From: a virus
Strand: one strand, 5' to 3'
Virus record (IMG/VR): IMGVR_UViG_3300037087_000760
Location: 62,001-126,000 of that record
Length of the DNA: 64,000 nucleotides
This document shows, piece after piece, positions 29,783 through 37,197 of the stretch. Made by a program: the position numbers and the translations under genes. The notes below the pieces were generated by a model, which did no database searches, had not been told where the DNA came from, and saw only the letters and a list, made by a program, of their open reading frames with translations. How positions within the stretch are numbered: the stretch's first letter is position 1; the number at the start of each line of letters is the position of its first letter.

Positions 29783-30607
29783 ATGATAACAAAGTTTGGT
29801 ATATTCGAGCAAAAGGATTCACTGAATCAAAATTTTTGGAACTGGTTTGGTGATTCTAAGGTTATTAATGATAATAATACTCCGATGGTAGTTTATCATG
29901 GAACAAAGGAAAAATTCGATACTTTTGATGATAAAAAAATAGGTTGGGGTACTGGTAATTATGGTCATTATGGATATGGCTTTTATTTCTCAGATGATAA
30001 AAGAGAAGCAATAGGTTATGGTCATAATATAATGAAATGTTATCTAAAAATGGAGAAACCATTTACTGGAACAAATGAAGAAATATTGTTATTAAAAAAG
30101 AATGGTGTAAAAAATATTGATGATTTGGTTATTAAATCTATTGATTTTGATTCATTATATAATGAAATAAAAAGGATAGATGTGAAAGCGGCCCTTTTGA
30201 TGAATTATATTAAATTGTATGGACTTTCTGGAGCTTGGGAAAAATTTATGGAAGAAAAAAATCAGGTTAAAGACTATTACAATGAATTATCAAACATTAC
30301 TGATGAATATACCACAATAAGTAAAAATATAGATTGGGAAGTACCAGAATATATTTTTACTACTTTAAAAGAGATTGGTGTTAATTTATCAAAATTGAAA
30401 TATAATAAGGGATTTCAATATGTTCAATTATTACATTGGATAACTGAATTAGGAGAATTGAGTAAATATATAACAGAGGTAATAAAAAAACTTGGTTTTG
30501 ATGGTGTTATATATGGATCTGAATATGTTGTCTTTTATCCAAATTATATAAAGTCAGTGGATAATGATGGTAGTTGGGATATTGATGATTCAAATATATA
30601 TTCTTAA
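29783..30607 (+). CDS. ART-PolyVal-like ADP-ribosyltransferase with capsid-targeting-like N terminus (274 aa)
   Basis: Start at the ATG at 29783 (MITKFGIFEQ, parallel to MITKFDQFLNE at 58656), with TATATATAAC just upstream. Then NFWNWFGDSKVINDNNTP and VVYHGTKEKFDTF, the first ART strand with its H/R-type NAD contact, YGHYGYGFYFSDDKREAIGY, YLKMEKPF, and near the C terminus GFDGVIYGSEYVVFYP. This is the layout of ART domains in phage polyvalent proteins. Sits inside the plus tRNA array. Confidence 0.8.
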   Translation: MITKFGIFEQKDSLNQNFWNWFGDSKVINDNNTPMVVYHGTKEKFDTFDDKKIGWGTGNYGHYGYGFYFSDDKREAIGYGHNIMKCYLKMEKPFTGTNEEILLLKKNGVKNIDDLVIKSIDFDSLYNEIKRIDVKAALLMNYIKLYGLSGAWEKFMEEKNQVKDYYNELSNITDEYTTISKNIDWEVPEYIFTTLKEIGVNLSKLKYNKGFQYVQLLHWITELGELSKYITEVIKKLGFDGVIYGSEYVVFYPNYIKSVDNDGSWDIDDSNIYS

Positions 30608-30613
30608 ATTTTT

Positions 30614-30701
30614 GGAAGTCCCCATGTGGAGTGGTTAGCAATCTCGAAAATTGTGAAGTCGGTGAGATTCCGATGTAAGGGTTCGACTCCCTTGACTTCC
30701 G
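30614..30701 (+). tRNA. tRNA with 18-base anticodon loop
   Basis: Acceptor GGAAGTC/GACTTCC, stem AATCTC/GAGATT, loop GAAAATTGTGAAGTCGGT (11 bases more than normal), T arm AAGGG, TTCGACT, CCCTT. The insert includes TTGTGAA, itself a perfect His-type loop. Confidence 0.6.
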
Positions 30702-30707
30702 CACAAT

Positions 30708-30795
30708 GGAAAAAGAATCAGTCGATGAACTGGACATGATTGGAAATCATTGTGATCGTTGAAAAACGGTTGTGGGGAGGGACCACTTTTTTCCG
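30708..30795 (+). tRNA. tRNA-Ser(GGA) with abnormal T loop
   Basis: Acceptor GGAAAAA/TTTTTCC, stem ATGA/TCAT with loop TTGGAAA, variable-arm hairpin CGTT, GAAA, AACG, T hairpin GTGG, GGAGGGA, CCAC. Confidence 0.7.
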
Positions 30796-30822
30796 CTTCT
30801 TAACACATATTTCATTTCAAGA

Positions 30823-30854
30823 TTTTTTTATTCCAAATATTTTTCCTATCTTCA
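30823..30854 (+). promoter_or_regulatory. Early-type promoter
   Basis: TTTTTTTATTCC, 12 bases, TATCTTCA; 23 bases before the ATG at 30878. Confidence 0.55.
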
Positions 30855-30877
30855 TCAGACTAAAAAATATACTTTTT

Positions 30878-31465
30878 ATGGAAAACGAAAACTATGTAAA
30901 GTTAAAAGGTAAAAAACTTTGCCGTGCTAAGGTAGTCGAAAACATAATCATAAATTTCATTGAATGGTATAAGAGGGAGACCGATATCAGCCAGAAAGAA
31001 GAGATCACTTTTTCCATTCAGCCCTTACTTTGGTTTATAATGCCAAAGAATAAGTACAGGGTTATCCAGATATCCACTGAATTTTGGAATAGTTTTCTGA
31101 AAGATCCAAGTATTACAATATCTTTTAATCACTTAGATCCCAGAAAAGATGTGTCTAAGAGATTATTTGATACTTTCGATTATTATGATTGGAAAGGTGA
31201 CGGGTTAGTCATTGAAAAAGTTGTCAATGAATTTCAGTTTAGTATTATAACCAGAAAAGAAAATTCAGCTGGATACAAGGGTGAGATTAAATTAAATCCT
31301 ATATCTGTTGATATGGTTGAGAAAATTATAAAATATCAGATGTATTGGAAAAAAGGTTATCTTCATAACAGGCCACTAAAGTCTTATGATGAAGTACAAA
31401 AAATTCCATTGGGTAGGAAATTTAGAAAAGAAAGTGATTTAATAGCTTGTATGGAATTAGATTAA
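30878..31465 (+). CDS. Hypothetical protein (195 aa)
   Basis: Start at MENENYVKLKGKKLCRAKVV, downstream of the promoter; the longer in-frame opening at 30740 overlaps a tRNA. Contains NIIINFIEWYKRE. Convergent with the radical SAM gene (4-base overlap). Function unknown. Confidence 0.8.
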   Translation: MENENYVKLKGKKLCRAKVVENIIINFIEWYKRETDISQKEEITFSIQPLLWFIMPKNKYRVIQISTEFWNSFLKDPSITISFNHLDPRKDVSKRLFDTFDYYDWKGDGLVIEKVVNEFQFSIITRKENSAGYKGEIKLNPISVDMVEKIIKYQMYWKKGYLHNRPLKSYDEVQKIPLGRKFRKESDLIACMELD

Positions 31466-32148
31466 TTACACCAATCGAATCTCAGTTCACCATTTGGAAA
31501 CAATGTTTGTTTAGTTTCATTATAAACAGGTTCTTCAAAATTAAATACTTTTTTAAGGTCTGAATCTCTTTTATCATCATTGTTTCTTATAACCCAACTG
31601 GATATATTATTCAATCCATAATCATTTAGCTTATTTTTCATTTCATTCAAAGCTGATACATTATTTATTCCCTCTTTAAATAACGGTATATTAATTCTTA
31701 TTTGAAGATTGATGTCATCTCCTATTTTTCTTATTTGATCCATCGTTGGTGGTAAATTCTTTGACTGTAATGTTGTTTGTGAAATTTTTGGGTCAATATT
31801 ATGAACTGTTATGTACAGGTGAGTAAGACCCCATTTTTTCCAAGAATTTAAATAAATATACGATTGATTTAATAATATACCATTGGTGTATAATTTAATT
31901 GACTTTAAATTAGGGAGATCGGATTTCTTGATTAAATATAATGTTTGGGTTATATTTTCTGGTTGAAGTAAAGGTTCACCCCCTCCAGAGATTGATATTT
32001 CCTGAATATCTTTATTATCATTTAATATTTTTTCAAATAAGTTAAAATCGAATGGTTCATTTGTTCGATGTTGTTTACCAGCACAGAATGAACAATTAGC
32101 ATTACATCCCTTATTAGCAACCAGCACACCTAATTTTATTATTTTCAT
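31462..32148 (-). CDS. Radical SAM protein (228 aa)
   Basis: CNANCSFC at residues 15-22 is the CxxxCxxC iron-sulfur motif (ligand spacing C-x3-C-x2-C). ISISGGGEPLLQP follows, the SAM-binding GGE motif. Short, single-domain enzyme resembling activases or QueE-like proteins. Overlaps the upstream small gene by 4 bases. Confidence 0.85.
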   Translation of the reverse strand: MKIIKLGVLVANKGCNANCSFCAGKQHRTNEPFDFNLFEKILNDNKDIQEISISGGGEPLLQPENITQTLYLIKKSDLPNLKSIKLYTNGILLNQSYIYLNSWKKWGLTHLYITVHNIDPKISQTTLQSKNLPPTMDQIRKIGDDINLQIRINIPLFKEGINNVSALNEMKNKLNDYGLNNISSWVIRNNDDKRDSDLKKVFNFEEPVYNETKQTLFPNGELRFDWCN

Positions 32149-32339
32149 ATTTTTTTATTTTTGATAGCGATAAACAAACATATTGGAAATAATAAGAAAT
32201 TTATTAAAAATCCCTTAAAACAATTCAACCATATTCCATATAATGATTTAGATATTTTATATTGTTTATAAATCGCGTAGAGTGACCACAAAAAAGAAAA
32301 TATCAAATAAACAATTAAAAATATTATCCCAATTGACAT
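32145..32339 (-). CDS. Small membrane protein (64 aa)
   Basis: MSIGIIFLIVYLIFSFLWSL, and a second hydrophobic segment GFLINFLLFPICLFIAI near the end. Encoded between two radical SAM genes with overlaps on both sides. Confidence 0.75.
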   Translation of the reverse strand: MSIGIIFLIVYLIFSFLWSLYAIYKQYKISKSLYGIWLNCFKGFLINFLLFPICLFIAIKNKKI

Positions 32340-33205
32340 ATAGCACCCTCTTTAATCCAACTGTAATAAACCCCACCATTTTGTAAAACCACAAGTTGTC
32401 TAACAAAATCTTTTTTCGGGTCATGTTTTGTGACATAATCGGTCAATCTAACAATTTGACCCATGTAATCATATACTCCACCACCCCATTCGTGTGAATG
32501 ACAAAGTTTACCATTTTTATGTAACCATCTCCATATCTTGTATACATTCCATCGAGAGGGTGTAAATTCGTTTCTCGTACCATCTGGATTACCAACAGTC
32601 CAAGCCGTTATATTTTGATAACCATCTCTTGTTATCAGAGAATTGATGGTTTTTTCGAATTTTTCTGGTGTATCGATTGCCCCCTTTCTGAGTAATACAG
32701 TAGCTCTCACACCTATTCCATATTTTTTGATATTGTTACGGATTGTTGAGAATCTTGGATATTTTGAAATTCCATAAACATTACCCTGTTCTTTTTCAGA
32801 CCAATAATGTACTGACACAACAATATTTGTTAGTCCTAAACATTTCCAAAGAGGTAGCCATTTCTCACAAAATGATTCATCCCCAAAAAGAATTCCATTA
32901 GTAAACATATTCACATTTGGAAAATAGGCTCCATCCTGTACACATTTCCTATAAACTCTCAGAGCTTCGGTTACTGATTCTGGGTCACAAGTGGGTTCAC
33001 CGGCTGATGTAAATGATAAACTCCATCCACCGTATTTTGATGATAACTTGATAGCAAACTCCAGATTCTTCATATTGGTTTTATGTAATGTTTCATTACA
33101 TTGACCTCTCCCAAGACTTTTTCCTGAACAAAATGGACAATTTCCGTTACAAGTACCATCTCCGATTACTGCGGAAACACTATAAATTTTTTCTATACAA
33201 GCCAT
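32324..33205 (-). CDS. Radical SAM protein (293 aa)
   Basis: CNGNCPFC at residues 19-26 (CxxxCxxC), then SLSFTSAGEPTCDPESVTEA. The C-terminal region contains further cysteines. A relative of the downstream radical SAM protein, so the two may act together; substrate unknown. Confidence 0.85.
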   Translation of the reverse strand: MACIEKIYSVSAVIGDGTCNGNCPFCSGKSLGRGQCNETLHKTNMKNLEFAIKLSSKYGGWSLSFTSAGEPTCDPESVTEALRVYRKCVQDGAYFPNVNMFTNGILFGDESFCEKWLPLWKCLGLTNIVVSVHYWSEKEQGNVYGISKYPRFSTIRNNIKKYGIGVRATVLLRKGAIDTPEKFEKTINSLITRDGYQNITAWTVGNPDGTRNEFTPSRWNVYKIWRWLHKNGKLCHSHEWGGGVYDYMGQIVRLTDYVTKHDPKKDFVRQLVVLQNGGVYYSWIKEGAICQLG

Positions 33206-33249
33206 AAAAACAGGTTTGTATATTTATATCAAATAAAAGAGGATTTGTT

Positions 33250-33816
33250 TTAAGAAATAGGTCTGATCCCAATCCCATCACAAGTACAGGATCTTCTTTT
33301 AAGAATAAGGTCTGTGAGTTCTTTTTCAAAGTCAGGATTAACTTCTTTAGCCATCGGAAGTATAAATTGTTCTGTCTGGTCTAAGTATTGAGATATTTTA
33401 AAATCTGAATGAGTGTCCAAATGTAAATCCGTGAGGTTACTGATTCTGTCAGCACATTTAAGAATCTTTGCTCTTTTTGACCCCGTTGTTAAAACACGAT
33501 TCAAATATTCTGGTTTGGTTTCTAATTCTCCTTTTGTAACCTCTAAAACCAAACTAAGAACCTGATAACCATCTTGATCGATGTTACGAATTTCATCCAG
33601 AGCTTGCCAGTGAAGATCTTCTACGAGGTCGTGTAAAAGTGCCGCTTTAAGTAGGACACTATCATCATAATATTTATAATCCAAAAGGATTCCAAGAGTA
33701 GCGAAAGAATGTCTAAATTGATTCCCTCCTACTTTACGACTTACTCCAATGAGGGCTGTTGCTTTTAAAATATAAGGAGCGAGTACTAAGTTTCTTAATG
33801 TAGTTAAATTGTCCAT
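33250..33816 (-). CDS. HD-domain hydrolase, RelA/SpoT-like (188 aa)
   Basis: NQFRHSFATLGILLDYKY and LLKAALLHDLVEDLHW give the H...HD and VED residues; KCADRISNLTDL supplies the last Asp. This is the arrangement of the (p)ppGpp hydrolase domain of SpoT/MESH1. A phage ppGpp hydrolase would relieve the stringent response (inference). C-terminal CTCDG. Confidence 0.8.
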   Translation of the reverse strand: MDNLTTLRNLVLAPYILKATALIGVSRKVGGNQFRHSFATLGILLDYKYYDDSVLLKAALLHDLVEDLHWQALDEIRNIDQDGYQVLSLVLEVTKGELETKPEYLNRVLTTGSKRAKILKCADRISNLTDLHLDTHSDFKISQYLDQTEQFILPMAKEVNPDFEKELTDLILKRRSCTCDGIGIRPIS

Positions 33817-33835
33817 CTTACTTATATATTAATTA

Positions 33836-33867
33836 CAAATTTAAGAAATATACTTTAAACAAAAAAA
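33836..33867 (-). promoter_or_regulatory. Early-type promoter
   Basis: Minus strand: TTTTTTTGTTTA, 12 bases, TAAATTTG, 20 bases before the HD gene. Confidence 0.55.
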
Positions 33868-33903
33868 TGATTTTCAATTTACGATAAAATAAGAAACACT
33901 ACC

Positions 33904-34104
33904 ATGAGTATAGTATTAAAATTTTCTGAATTCGTGAATGAAAAGAAGAAAGAAAAAGAAGAAAAAGAAGTAGAGAAGAAAGAGAAAGACGAAAAAGGTG
34001 AAAAAGAAGAAAACACCACTGGTTTAACAGCAAAACAAAAGAAATTACCAGAAGCTTTACAGAAATCAATATTAAAAAAACAAAAAAAATCTTCCAAAAA
34101 ATAA
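33904..34104 (+). CDS. Lysine/glutamate-rich small protein with capsid-targeting-like N terminus (66 aa)
   Basis: MSIVLKFSEFVNEKKKEKEE then alternating K/E. The C-terminal block GLTAKQKKLPEALQKSIL is nearly repeated in the next protein. Composition and leader fit an internal head protein. Confidence 0.8.
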   Translation: MSIVLKFSEFVNEKKKEKEEKEVEKKEKDEKGEKEENTTGLTAKQKKLPEALQKSILKKQKKSSKK

Positions 34105-34114
34105 TTTCATTTAT

Positions 34115-34813
34115 ATGAAAAATATAAGGTCGTTTAATGAGTATATAAACGAAAAGAAATCCAAAGAGGAGAAATCCAATAAGGAAGAAAAATCTAAGGA
34201 AGTAGAAAAGGAAGAAGAAGTTGTTGAAGAAAAACCACAGGGGTTAACTCCTAAACAACAGAAAAATTTACCAGAGCCTTTAAAGAATGCTATATTAAAA
34301 GCTCAGAAAGAAAGAGTGAATTTAAAATCATTCGATGAATATACAACATCAATTTCCGAAGCTGGTATCTACAAGGATAAATGGGAAAAAGACGATTTGA
34401 CATTGGCTTTATATAATTCAATTTATGGTACTCGTGGATTAGGTATGACAGAAAAAGAATTAGCCGAAGATGTTATTGGATCAAGTCTAAGTTCATTAAA
34501 AATGCAAAGTGCCAACTTTGATCATTTAAGAGGTCTTAGAGGGTTAGACAGACCTCATAGTATTGAAAGTTCAGTATATGATGAATATAAAAATATTTCT
34601 CAAAATGAATTGAGACAAATTTGTTTAAGAATAATATCCGATAAGGGAAAAACAGGAGGATTGAACTTTCAAAAAACATTTAGAGAAAGAACTCTGAAAA
34701 AAGATTTAGAAAATGAATTTCGTAAAAAAGGATTTGATCCATCAAAGATGAGATCTCTTGGAACAAGGCCGACATTATCATCCATGTTAGAAGATCCAGA
34801 GGACACCCCTTAA
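34115..34813 (+). CDS. Hypothetical protein with capsid-targeting-like N terminus and shared KE-rich module (232 aa)
   Basis: MKNIRSFNEYINEKKSKEEK, a K/E-rich stretch, GLTPKQQKNLPEPLKNAIL (shared with the previous protein), then a second leader-like segment NLKSFDEYTTSISEAG at about 75-90 preceding a folded domain (DDLTLALYNSIYGTRGLGMT). Processing at both sites would release the domain (inference). Confidence 0.8.
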   Translation: MKNIRSFNEYINEKKSKEEKSNKEEKSKEVEKEEEVVEEKPQGLTPKQQKNLPEPLKNAILKAQKERVNLKSFDEYTTSISEAGIYKDKWEKDDLTLALYNSIYGTRGLGMTEKELAEDVIGSSLSSLKMQSANFDHLRGLRGLDRPHSIESSVYDEYKNISQNELRQICLRIISDKGKTGGLNFQKTFRERTLKKDLENEFRKKGFDPSKMRSLGTRPTLSSMLEDPEDTP

Positions 34814-34843
34814 ACAAAATTAAATTTTTGATATACAATAGGT

Positions 34844-35893
34844 ATGAATAAAAATATCTTTATTGTATCTGCTTATCCATCATCACCAAAGAATCTCGAA
34901 ATATTAAAGGATTGTTTATGTAGTCTTAAACAATTAGACTATGATATATTATTATCCACCCATTACAATATAACAGATATTGAATTATATTCAATGGTTG
35001 ACTATATTATATATGATAAGGTAAACATCACTAATTTTTTAGATTATGATGATTTAGACTATTTAAATGATGGATGGTGGATGCAGAACGATAGATTCAG
35101 GGTATCATCAAAATTCAACAATGCCTATCATTATGATATATATCGTGCGATGTATAACGCAATTGGATTGGTTAATTCACTTGGTTATGAATTTTTTGTT
35201 TTTGTCGAGGGAGATTGTATACTGAAAGATTTTGAAAAATTAAATCAGTTACGAGATAGAATGTTTTCGGAACAGAGAAAAATGTTATTCGGAAAAATAA
35301 TAATAAATGTCACATCGGAATTATCTTATGATAATTATTGTACTTTATTATATGGTGGAGTACCATCATATTTTTTAAGTAAGACAGATATTTCATATGA
35401 CCTCATGGATTGGGTAAATAAGCCAACTTTTATTAAAGAACTCAATCAAAATATTTATTTAACTCAAAGGGGATTAGAAGTTATATTTCATGAGTGCTTT
35501 CACAAGTATCTGGATGAAATCTTAGAACTCGAATTCTTTGGGAATATGGAAAACATAATGGAATATAATAGAATAAAATCCTCAACAGAATATGGATTGA
35601 GTAATATCTTTTATTTCAACGAATTGAAACCAGATAGAATATATGTTTTCTTACATAATAACAATGAGTATCCCGTTGATATTAAATTATACTTTAATGA
35701 TGCTCTATTTTTAGAACAACCTTTAACAGTTAATGAATGGATATTGAGGGAAATGGATCTTCAAGATATTTTCGACAAAAAAGCCAAATTATTAGTTTAT
35801 ATAAATAACGAAATAGAAGCGGTCATTGAACGAGAATTGAATGAGAAAAATATTGATAAAATGCGAAAATCTCATAAATTCATCGAATATTAA
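34844..35893 (+). CDS. Glycosyltransferase-like protein (349 aa)
   Basis: MNKNIFIVSAYPSSPKNLEI, then YDILLSTHYNITD and NSLGYEFFVFVEGDCIL, where EGDC sits in the position of the DxD-type metal motif of GT-A enzymes; the domain is followed by a beta-rich C-terminal part. Could decorate virions, host glycans or DNA; unassigned. Confidence 0.6.
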   Translation: MNKNIFIVSAYPSSPKNLEILKDCLCSLKQLDYDILLSTHYNITDIELYSMVDYIIYDKVNITNFLDYDDLDYLNDGWWMQNDRFRVSSKFNNAYHYDIYRAMYNAIGLVNSLGYEFFVFVEGDCILKDFEKLNQLRDRMFSEQRKMLFGKIIINVTSELSYDNYCTLLYGGVPSYFLSKTDISYDLMDWVNKPTFIKELNQNIYLTQRGLEVIFHECFHKYLDEILELEFFGNMENIMEYNRIKSSTEYGLSNIFYFNELKPDRIYVFLHNNNEYPVDIKLYFNDALFLEQPLTVNEWILREMDLQDIFDKKAKLLVYINNEIEAVIERELNEKNIDKMRKSHKFIEY

Positions 35894-35924
35894 TTTTTTT
35901 ATTCACATAAATTTTCTATCTTTG
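35894..35924 (+). promoter_or_regulatory. Early-type promoter
   Basis: TTTTTTTATTC, 12 bases, TATCTTTG; a perfect match to the consensus, 5 bases before the ATG at 35930. Confidence 0.7.
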
Positions 35925-35929
35925 TATTT

Positions 35930-36139
35930 ATGGAAAAAATGATTTTTATACACGACATCACATTACCACCACCAACAAATGGTGATGAACATCAGGAAAA
36001 ATTCGTGAATGCTTTCAATACTGTTTCTGAACTCTTTCAGAAATCGAAAGATCCAAACCTGAGCCAAGAAGAACAAAATAAATATTTTGAAGCTTTCTGG
36101 CAAGCTAAATATTGTTTAGAACAAGGAATAGGATTTTAA
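35930..36139 (+). CDS. Hypothetical protein (69 aa)
   Basis: MEKMIFIHDITLPPPTNGDE; helical second half. The stop shares a base with the next ATG. Because the -7 element is so close, the start may be the second Met. Confidence 0.7.
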   Translation: MEKMIFIHDITLPPPTNGDEHQEKFVNAFNTVSELFQKSKDPNLSQEEQNKYFEAFWQAKYCLEQGIGF

Positions 36140-36411
36140 TGGAAGGAAATTGTGGTTTCTGTAACAGGCTGAAAGAATTAACCTTTCATCACTTCATACC
36201 GAAAACTTTACATAAGAACAAACTCTTTTTGAAATTGTTCAGTAAAGAATATATGAAAACTCACGGTATTGATTTATGTAAGGATTGCCATAAAACAGTA
36301 CATCATTTCTGGGATGAAAAAACTCTTGGTAGAGAATACAATACTAAAGAGAAAATAGTGAATGATCCCAAGTTCAGGAAGTATCTTAAATGGATCGTTA
36401 AACAAGATTAA
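36139..36411 (+). CDS. HNH endonuclease-like protein (90 aa)
   Basis: MEGNCGFCNRLKELTFHHFI: a CxxC pair and the HH of the beta-beta-alpha metal finger, followed by THGIDLCKDCHKTVHHFW, which completes the zinc site and the final His. Small HNH proteins of this type are often free-standing nucleases. Confidence 0.8.
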   Translation: MEGNCGFCNRLKELTFHHFIPKTLHKNKLFLKLFSKEYMKTHGIDLCKDCHKTVHHFWDEKTLGREYNTKEKIVNDPKFRKYLKWIVKQD

Positions 36412-36413
36412 AA

Positions 36414-36487
36414 GGGTCCTTAGCTCAGACGCGTAGAGCGCTTGACTCATAATCAATAGGTCGCTGGTTCAAATCCAGCAGGGCCCA
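36414..36487 (+). tRNA. tRNA-Met(CAT) (or Ile-CAT)
   Basis: Acceptor GGGTCCT/AGGGCCC, stem CTTGA/TCAAT, loop CTCATAA, T arm GCTGG, TTCAAAT, CCAGC. First pair G-C, so not an initiator type. Confidence 0.9.
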
Positions 36488-36497
36488 CCCGAATAAA

Positions 36498-36529
36498 TTT
36501 TTTTATTCCAAATATTTTACTTATCATTG
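36498..36529 (+). promoter_or_regulatory. Early-type promoter of the noncoding transcript
   Basis: TTTTTTTATTCC, 12 bases, TATCATTG. Confidence 0.6.
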
Positions 36530-36593
36530 TATAAGTTGAAAAATGGAAAAAATTAAACTTTTTGGTTTAATATATATATAATACTTACAAGAA

Positions 36594-36935
36594 TATCGTT
36601 CTTAAACTTATTGTTAAAATCGAAGCGGTGTGGAGAGTTACTTCATATAGGAAAAAAAAGCTTTCTACAAAACATTCTCGGTTTATTTAAAATATTATTG
36701 TTGTTGATGCTCAACAACAGTATGTGTTGAAGCGGTTCATAGAGTTACTTCATTTATATACGACAGTCCGGACAAAAGAGCCGGACAAAAAAGTTTCAAA
36801 TCACGTTCTTAAAACGGATCGTTTTTATGAATAAACGATAAAAAATCAGACCACTCTTTGATAATTTCTCAACAAAATATTAGAAAAAAGCCGATTTTAT
36901 GACCTTAACCCGTTATTCAATCGGCTTTTTTTTTA
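36594..36935 (+). ncRNA. Candidate Y RNA transcript(s) upstream of the Ro60 gene
   Basis: No gene in 36530-36956. The transcript starts behind a promoter and carries the 20-mer TATCGTTCTTAAACTTATTG (boxA-like; same at 26171). It has two copies of a 23-base motif: GAAGCGGT, five variable bases, GAGTTACTTC (36622-36644 and 36729-36751). The fixed ends pair (GAAG/CTTC). Between the copies is a GTTGTTGA/TCAACAAC hairpin; after them GTCCGG/CCGGAC. A terminator ends it. Bacterial and phage Y RNAs are usually encoded next to Ro60. The motif recalls the Ro-binding strand of animal Y RNAs (CGAAGG...GAGUUA in human Y1, from memory). Confidence 0.6.
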
Positions 36936-36937
36936 AC
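36887..36937 (+). terminator. Intrinsic terminator
   Basis: AAGCCGATT, about 24 bases, AATCGGCTT then a run of T. Separates the noncoding transcript from the Ro60 operon. Confidence 0.75.
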
Positions 36938-36956
36938 TTTAAAAGAAAAATGAATT

Positions 36957-37178
36957 ATGAAAAAGAAGAAATTAGTATTGTATTTAGTTGATACCACAAC
37001 AGGGGACAAATGGGAAATTACTGGTGGAAGTTATTTAGTGAAAGCCACTTCTAAAAAAGAAGTAGAAAAAATGAAATTAACTATTTTGGGTAATGAAAAA
37101 ATAGTTTCCATAACTCCCATAAGTAAATTACAATTTAACAAAGGTATTCATGTGATTACTGGTAGTGTTGTAGAATAA
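36957..37178 (+). CDS. Hypothetical protein (73 aa)
   Basis: MKKKKLVLYLVDTTTGDKWE; small beta-rich protein, 19 bases before Ro60 and probably co-transcribed with it. Confidence 0.75.
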   Translation: MKKKKLVLYLVDTTTGDKWEITGGSYLVKATSKKEVEKMKLTILGNEKIVSITPISKLQFNKGIHVITGSVVE

Positions 37179-37197
37179 AATTAAAAAAAAGAAAATT

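Noticed and set aside
36757-36790. GTCCGG ... CCGGAC as a terminator
   Set aside because: On the plus strand it is followed by A, not T; the real terminator is at 36887-36937.
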